A DNA stretch of 64,000 bases from the NCBI RefSeq assembly GCF_039973015.1, contig NZ_JBDWLT010000003.1:62001-126000 (forward strand), read 5' to 3'. This DNA is from Parvibaculum sp039973015. Its GTDB lineage: Bacteria; Pseudomonadota; Alphaproteobacteria; Parvibaculales; Parvibaculaceae. The number at the start of each line of letters is the position of its first letter. The first letter of the stretch is position 1. Positions 59,112 through 64,000 of the stretch are shown one piece after another. Position numbers and translations under genes: made by a program. Under the pieces are notes generated by a model. The model had not been told where the DNA came from and ran no database searches. It worked only from the letters and a program-made list of their open reading frames with translations.

Positions 59112-61604
59112 GTGGAAAGGTTGAGTGCCCGTATTGCCAGGGTCACGATGGCCCATCGGTGGCTGTCGCTGTTTGTGTTGCTGGCCGTGACGCTCTTTTT
59201 TGGCTTTCAGCTGAAGAACGTCGAACTCCGCACGATCTTCAGCGATCTCCTGCCGAGCAATCATCCTTTCGTGCAAACCTACAAGGATCATCCGAACTTC
59301 GGAAATCCGCTCACCGTTACCATCATGGTCAAGCGCACCGATGGCGGTGATATCTATAACCCCGAGACGCTGCAGAAGGTCTGGGATCTGACGCGGGATG
59401 TGGATCTGGCTCCAGCCGTTGATCACGACCAGATTCTCTCGGTTGCGACTGAAAAAGCCCGGTACTCCGAGGCGACGCCGAACGGAATCGACTCGCGTCC
59501 CGTCATGGGCGACCACGCGCCGCGGACGGCGGAAGAGGTCGAGGATTTCCGTGCGCGACTGCTCAAGTCACCGAATGTTCGCAACTTCATGGTGTCGGAA
59601 GACGGCACCGCGACGCTCATCACCGCCACGTTTATCGAGCGCCTTCTCGATTATGGCGAGACCTTCGAGTATCTCGACAAGCTGGTTAAGGACGCACGAG
59701 ACGACAAGCACGATGTCCACATGGCCGGTCAGCCGATTCTTACCGGGTGGGTCTATTATTACGAACTGCAGATGCTCGGCATCTTTGCCGTTACCGGTCT
59801 TGCGCTTCTCGTCGCGCTCATCTTCTACATGCGAAATGTGGTGGGTGTTGTTGCGCCACTTGCCACAAGCCTGGTCGCCGCTGTTTGGGGTTTCGGTTTT
59901 GTCGGTTGGCTGGGTCAGCCTATCGAGCCGCTTATCATGGTCGTGCCGCTGCTCCTCGTTGCGCGTTCCTTCAGCCATTGTGTGCAGTTTATTGAGCGCT
60001 TCTACGAAGTCCTGCACCATGTGAAGGACCGCAGGCGGGCCGCGGAGATCGCGCTGAGCGTCATGATGGTGCCAGGGGTTCTTGGCATCACTACGGATGC
60101 GATTGGTCTTTTCCTGATCGGTGTCGCACCGATTCCGGCCATGGAGCGTTTCGCACTCTTCTGTGGCTTCTGGGCGATGATGCTGATCCCCACAAACGTC
60201 CTGCTTACACCGCTTCTCATCATGTTGCTTCCCGAGCCCAAGAACGTCTCGCGCCTTGTCGGCGCGAACCAGGGCGAGGCAAAGCATGGATTCGTAAAGT
60301 GGTTCTTGCGGATAATCGCGCATCTTTCTTTCGGCCCTCGCGCATGGCTCACCGCCGCATGTCTCGTCGTTTTTACAGTCTTCAGCGTCGGCAAGGTCAT
60401 GGATATCAAGGTTGGCAATCCCGTTGAGGGGAGCAACCTTCTCTGGGATGACTCGGAGTTCAATGTCGCCGTCTCCCGTATCAATGCAAATTTCCCCGGC
60501 CTCAACACGCTTGAAATCGTCTTCGAGTCGAAGTCGCCGGACAGTCTCGACCGTGTTGTGCGCAAGGCCGAAACGGCGCTGACCATGCAACGGCTTCAGC
60601 ACATGCTGGAAAGCCAGCCAAATCCACCGGAAGCCTCTCTTTCTTTCGCCGACTATCTGCCCGAAGCAAATCGTCTGTTCAGCGGTGGCAATCCCAAATG
60701 GGCGCCGCTCGACCACGATGACGCAGCGGTGAGCGCGGCGGCGGGCGCTCTCATGGTGGGCACGGGCCCCAAGGCATTTCTGCATGTCGCCGATTTCGAG
60801 CAACGCAACGGAACGGTTTCCCTCTGGTACAAGGACAACAAGCAGCAAACGGTCGATGAAGCATTGCATCAGGCGCGCTCCGCCCTTGCCATCATAGGCA
60901 CGGAGTTCGACGATTTCCGTATTCGTCTTGGCAGCGGCACGATCGCTCTTCAGCAATCCATCAACGATACGGTCGATCTCTATCAGTGGGTCATTCTCGG
61001 GCTGCTGAATGCCGTGATCTTTATCACCTGCAGCATCGCCTATCGTTCCATGGCGGCCGGCATCCTGCTGCTGATCCCGGTCAACCTGTCGAACCTGTTT
61101 CTCGGCGCAGTGATGACCGAGATGGGCATCGGCCTCGATGTTAATACGTTGCCTATCGCCGCAATCGGCGTTGGCGTCGGTATCGATTACGGCATCTATC
61201 TTTTGAGCCGCATCTACGAGGAATATCAGATCCGCAAGGAGATGGCGGAGGCTATCCTCACCGCGGTGACGACGACCGGCAAGGCGATCTTCTTCACCGC
61301 GACCATTGTGCTGATTGGCATCCTGCCCTGGTATTTCCTGTCGGCGCTCAAGTTTCTTGCTGACATGGGTCTGCTGCTCGTGATGGTCATGCTGATCAAC
61401 ATGGTGATCGCGCTCATCGTGGTGCCGTTGCTCGTCTGGCTGATCAGGCCGCGCTTCATCGAATCCAGAGAACTGATGGTGAGCGAGGGCATAGATCTCG
61501 CCGCGCTCGCCGAAGAATCCAGCGAAATGCTCCGCAAGAAATCGTCGGAGAAGGTGCAACACCCGAAAACCGAGCTGGCTGAGGTGGCCCCGGTCCGGCC
61601 TTAG
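59112..61604 (+). CDS. RND superfamily exporter (MMPL type), DUF1329-associated
   Basis: An 830-residue inner membrane protein with the two-fold RND plan: helix at about 15-35, periplasmic loop to about 215, helix block 220-400, second loop about 430-625, final block 630-800. Membrane motifs include GVGVGIDYGIYLLSRIYEEY, with the acidic residue used for proton transfer in the family. The C-terminal tail is Ser/Lys/Glu-rich. It starts with GTG (59112). A DUF1329 gene follows after 41 bases and a YCF48-like gene after that. The same trio recurs in hydrocarbon- and sterol-using proteobacteria as I recall, suggesting movement of a hydrophobic compound across the envelope. Confidence 0.87.
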   Translation: MERLSARIARVTMAHRWLSLFVLLAVTLFFGFQLKNVELRTIFSDLLPSNHPFVQTYKDHPNFGNPLTVTIMVKRTDGGDIYNPETLQKVWDLTRDVDLAPAVDHDQILSVATEKARYSEATPNGIDSRPVMGDHAPRTAEEVEDFRARLLKSPNVRNFMVSEDGTATLITATFIERLLDYGETFEYLDKLVKDARDDKHDVHMAGQPILTGWVYYYELQMLGIFAVTGLALLVALIFYMRNVVGVVAPLATSLVAAVWGFGFVGWLGQPIEPLIMVVPLLLVARSFSHCVQFIERFYEVLHHVKDRRRAAEIALSVMMVPGVLGITTDAIGLFLIGVAPIPAMERFALFCGFWAMMLIPTNVLLTPLLIMLLPEPKNVSRLVGANQGEAKHGFVKWFLRIIAHLSFGPRAWLTAACLVVFTVFSVGKVMDIKVGNPVEGSNLLWDDSEFNVAVSRINANFPGLNTLEIVFESKSPDSLDRVVRKAETALTMQRLQHMLESQPNPPEASLSFADYLPEANRLFSGGNPKWAPLDHDDAAVSAAAGALMVGTGPKAFLHVADFEQRNGTVSLWYKDNKQQTVDEALHQARSALAIIGTEFDDFRIRLGSGTIALQQSINDTVDLYQWVILGLLNAVIFITCSIAYRSMAAGILLLIPVNLSNLFLGAVMTEMGIGLDVNTLPIAAIGVGVGIDYGIYLLSRIYEEYQIRKEMAEAILTAVTTTGKAIFFTATIVLIGILPWYFLSALKFLADMGLLLVMVMLINMVIALIVVPLLVWLIRPRFIESRELMVSEGIDLAALAEESSEMLRKKSSEKVQHPKTELAEVAPVRP

Positions 61605-61645
61605 ACGGCTGGAGGGTTCCTGTCCTACTGGGAGGAGGAAGGAAA

Positions 61646-63025
61646 ATGCGAATTCGGAAATACGATAGAGACTTCACAAGGCGCGCTTTTCTGGAAAAGT
61701 CGCTTAAGGGGATTGCCACGGCGGGCGTGCTCGCGCCGCTCTGGCCTGAAATTGCCCGCTCCGGGACGATCGACAAGGTCTACCCGGATGAGCTTCTTTC
61801 CATTGATCTCTATACCAAGGGCGCCATCAAGCCCGGTGACGTTGTCACGGCCGAGAACGTCGAGGTGGTGAAGGATCTGCTGGACCCCATAGCCTATCGT
61901 CAGGTGAAGGAGATGGGGCGGCGCATCAACATCGTCGAAACGACGACCGATGTAACCAAGCTGTTCCCGCACGAGTATCTGGAAGCGACGCTTAGCAACG
62001 CCGGCAAGGGGAAGTTCGACGCCAACGGAAATGTGGTCACCACTGAAGGTAAGCCATGGATTGGCGGCAATCCATTTCCCAACGCCGAAACAGGTGAAGA
62101 GGCCTTCTCCAACCTCACCATGTCCTGGGGGCGTCACGATGAATCCGTCTATGGCGTTCGCGACTGGGACATCTCGCCGAACGGTGATCTCTCCTATCAA
62201 TATGACTTCATCTGGGCCGAACAGAACACTGTTGGCCTTGTGAACAAACCTTCGCCTTATCTCGAAGGCCAGGAAGACAAACTGCGCTATCAGGCTGTCT
62301 GGTTTACGTCACCGACGGACGCAAAGGGCACAGCCTTCCTCAACACATGGCACTATGACCAGCGTGAGTTCCCGGATCTGCTCGGCTATTTGCCCGCCTT
62401 CAAGCGGGTTCGAAATTTCCCGACCAACCAGCGTTTCGAACCACTGGTGCCCGGTATCACGATTTTTCTCTCGGATGCCTGGGCAGCAGGCGACCCGATG
62501 CTCACATGGGGCAACTACAAGGTTATCGGTACCAAGCCGCATCTCGGCGCGGTGTCCGGAAACTGGACCGGGAAGAGCAACTCCAATTGGGAACGTGAGG
62601 TTCACGGCGGTCCGCAGGGGCAGACCTTCTTCGAGGACTACAAGGAACTCGTTCCCGAAGTTCTCGTCGTGGAAGCAGAACCCATCGGATATCCACGGGC
62701 TCCTGTGAGCAAGAAGCGGGTCTATATCGACGTTCGTAACATGATGTTCGTCTCCTATCTTACCTTCGACAGGCGTGGCGAACTCTGGAAATCCTTCGAG
62801 CCAGCATTCAGTCAGTACAAGGACGGAGATACGAGCTTTATGGATGGCGGTCATCCGCTCTGGTCATGGACCCATGTGCATAGCCACGACATCCAGACGA
62901 ACCGCATGAGCCGCTTCGTTCAGGCTAAACAGATCACCGGTGGTTTCGGTCCTGAATACAACATCGGGCCGGAGATTTACGACAAGTATCTGACCGCACA
63001 GGCAATCCGGCGTTTCGGAACCTGA
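61646..63025 (+). CDS. DUF1329 family protein with Tat-type signal
   Basis: A 459-residue exported protein. The N-terminus has the twin-arginine pattern DFTRRAFLEKSLKG (8-21) and a hydrophobic stretch ending near residue 40. The body shows DUF1329 features: GKPWIGGNPFPNAETGEEAFSN split over about 130-155, and the C-terminal WSWTHVHSHDIQTNRMSRF. The fold is expected to be a LolA/LolB-like lipid-binding half-barrel, and most relatives use Sec signals, so Tat is a variation. ATG at 61646 follows GGAGGAGGAAGG. It likely carries hydrophobic cargo for the exporter upstream. Confidence 0.87.
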   Translation: MRIRKYDRDFTRRAFLEKSLKGIATAGVLAPLWPEIARSGTIDKVYPDELLSIDLYTKGAIKPGDVVTAENVEVVKDLLDPIAYRQVKEMGRRINIVETTTDVTKLFPHEYLEATLSNAGKGKFDANGNVVTTEGKPWIGGNPFPNAETGEEAFSNLTMSWGRHDESVYGVRDWDISPNGDLSYQYDFIWAEQNTVGLVNKPSPYLEGQEDKLRYQAVWFTSPTDAKGTAFLNTWHYDQREFPDLLGYLPAFKRVRNFPTNQRFEPLVPGITIFLSDAWAAGDPMLTWGNYKVIGTKPHLGAVSGNWTGKSNSNWEREVHGGPQGQTFFEDYKELVPEVLVVEAEPIGYPRAPVSKKRVYIDVRNMMFVSYLTFDRRGELWKSFEPAFSQYKDGDTSFMDGGHPLWSWTHVHSHDIQTNRMSRFVQAKQITGGFGPEYNIGPEIYDKYLTAQAIRRFGT

Positions 63026-63039
63026 GGATATCGGTTGCA

Positions 63040-63065
63040 GGGTACGGGAAGCATTTCCCGTACCC
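63040..63065 (+). other. Intercistronic hairpin between DUF1329 and YCF48-like genes
   Basis: An 11-base perfect stem (GGGTACGGGAA at 63040-63050, complement at 63055-63065) with a GCAT loop, 15 bases after the DUF1329 stop and 22 before the next start. No T-run, so mRNA stability or partial attenuation is more likely than full termination. Confidence 0.65.
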
Positions 63066-63086
63066 GCTGGCCGGGAGGATTCCATA

Positions 63087-64000
63087 TTGAAGAAATTTTC
63101 GATTCTGGTGCTGGTCTCTCTGTTGCTTCCTGCAATTGCGCAGGCAGCACCGGATGGTTCGTCACTCCGCTATCAGGGCACACCGCACGATGCGCTCTTC
63201 GATATTGCCTTCGATGGTTCCCACGGGCTTGCTGTGGGTGGAGGAGGAACTGTCCTCGAAAGTACAGATGGCGGCTTGAGCTGGGCGGCCGGCGCGAGAC
63301 CCGACACAGAGCTCGCCTTGCTCGGCGTTGCATTCCAGGGGCAGCGGCGTTTTCTCGTCAGTCAGTCGGGCAAGATGTTCCGCTATGAGAGTGGGCGTTG
63401 GGTAGAGTTCGATAGTGGAACAGATGCCCGTCTCTTTCAGGTGGCCCTTGGCGAAAATGGTCTTGTCGTTGCAGTGGGGGGCTTTGGGGCCATCCTTGTC
63501 TCGCGTGACGACGGGTGGACCTGGTCTTCCCCTGAATTCGACTGGATGGAGATCCTGGACGACTACGTCGAGCCGCATCTCTATGCGGTAGATGTCGCCG
63601 GAGACCGGATCACCGTCGCTGGAGAATTTGGCCTCATTCTTCAGTCGCCTGACCGCGGCGCCACATGGAGCGTTGTGCGGAGGGGCGTGGAATCGATCTT
63701 CGACTTCACCATCGATACGAAAGGCGAGGGGCTGGCCGTCGGTCAGGACGGGCTCGTACTCGGTACTTCCGATGGCGGTCGCTCATGGACGAAACACGCT
63801 GAACCCGGCGAAACCAATCTTCTTGGCATCTGGCGTTCCGGCTCGCGTGCTTTCGCAGCCGGTATCCGCGGAGCTTATGCAAGTCACGATGGTGGAAAGA
63901 CATGGAAGCCCGTGACGCGCAGCGACATTGAAACCGGCTGGTATCAGGCGGTCGCTTCTTCGGCGGCGCGGGACAAGCCGATGCTTGTCGGTCACCGCGG
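63087..64000 (+). CDS. YCF48-like beta-propeller protein (partial, runs off the window)
   Basis: The frame opens at a TTG (63087) after GGGAGGA and stays open to the last base, giving 304 residues without a stop. A Sec signal peptide (LLLPAIAQA, cleavage near residue 20) is followed by repeats of the type GLAVGGGGTVLESTDGGLSW, RFLVSQSGKMFRYESGRWV, GLAVGQDGLVLGTSDGGRSW and RAYASHDGGKTW-like sequence. These are the glycine/tryptophan signatures of YCF48/BNR repeats. It belongs with the RND exporter and DUF1329 genes. The C-terminus is missing, so the full length and any further domains are unknown. Confidence 0.87.
   Translation, partial: MKKFSILVLVSLLLPAIAQAAPDGSSLRYQGTPHDALFDIAFDGSHGLAVGGGGTVLESTDGGLSWAAGARPDTELALLGVAFQGQRRFLVSQSGKMFRYESGRWVEFDSGTDARLFQVALGENGLVVAVGGFGAILVSRDDGWTWSSPEFDWMEILDDYVEPHLYAVDVAGDRITVAGEFGLILQSPDRGATWSVVRRGVESIFDFTIDTKGEGLAVGQDGLVLGTSDGGRSWTKHAEPGETNLLGIWRSGSRAFAAGIRGAYASHDGGKTWKPVTRSDIETGWYQAVASSAARDKPMLVGHR

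Noticed and set aside
58747..59350. Small open frames in the gap before the RND exporter
   Set aside because: No ribosome site, no domain, and they run into the exporter gene in a wrong frame.
59568..61562. A 664-codon minus-strand frame across the RND exporter
   Set aside because: Antisense to a clear 12-helix transporter; its charged, His/Asp-rich composition is a reverse-complement artefact.
1..64000. tRNA, rRNA, integrase, transposase and CRISPR signals
   Set aside because: I looked through the intergenic gaps and found no tRNA T-loop pattern, no repeat-spacer array and no recombinase motif in any convincing frame.

Overview
The window looks like chromosomal DNA of a GC-rich alphaproteobacterium, probably Hyphomicrobiales-like. 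The signs are an alphaproteobacterial-style PssA, a PleC/DivJ-type sensor kinase, a perfect CtrA-type box (TTAA-N7-TTAAC), PHA storage genes, and an intergenic palindrome of a kind I recall from many Rhizobiales genomes. A free-living lipid- or hydrocarbon-using genus such as Parvibaculum would fit, but that is a guess. I see no tRNA, rRNA, CRISPR array, insertion sequence, integrase or phage gene. Genes are densely packed, and the very long antisense open frames are codon-bias shadows.

Layout. 0-5 kb: phosphatidylserine synthase, a methyltransferase with a small overlapping gene, and an MMPL/RND exporter. 5.1-9.5 kb: a surface-modification cluster (sulfotransferase, two tandem paralogous glycosyltransferases, methyltransferase, 2OG-Fe(II) oxygenase) that looks less GC-rich than the 45-56 kb region. 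9.8-16.4 kb: a PilZ-methyltransferase fusion, a PleC/DivJ-type histidine kinase, a fatty acid desaturase, UppP and glutamate dehydrogenase. 16.6-18 kb: an extreme Gln/Arg-rich secreted protein with a glycine zipper. 18.1-24.8 kb: a five-gene operon joining an enoyl-CoA hydratase and a Tat-exported amidohydrolase to an AMP/thymidine-phosphorylase-like enzyme, a PRPP-synthetase-like enzyme and a beta-CASP RNA-processing hydrolase. 24.9-28.3 kb: TetR regulator, GST-like protein, DUF2855 and DUF1330 genes around an operator-like palindrome. 28.3-32.2 kb: a sulfotransferase with a poly-G leader, then PHA synthase and PHA depolymerase closed by a terminator. 32.3-35 kb: a membrane-anchored sulfatase and a membrane-anchored formylglycine-generating enzyme behind a perfect 25-bp palindrome. 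35-37.9 kb: a phospholipase D/cardiolipin-synthase-like protein fused to a VTT membrane domain, coupled to an EEP nuclease/phosphatase.

37.9-43.6 kb is an agmatine catabolism locus. aguB diverges from ptcA, permease, aguA and arcC, so both the hydrolytic and the ATP-yielding route from N-carbamoylputrescine are encoded side by side. 43.7-44.5 kb is a TonB-family protein.

44.7-58.7 kb is the most interesting block: an enone/zinc-less MDR reductase, a 917-residue LAL-type (MalT-like) LuxR regulator, and five genes laid out like an acetophenone-carboxylase operon (HyuA-like, small zinc-ribbon subunit, second HyuA-like, HyuB-like, and a 254-residue orphan). A terminator and a divergent acetoacetyl-CoA synthetase follow. 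Read together this suggests carboxylation of a ketone to a beta-keto acid and its CoA activation; the substrate is unknown. The window ends (59.1-64 kb) in an RND exporter, DUF1329 and YCF48-like module, whose last gene runs off the edge.
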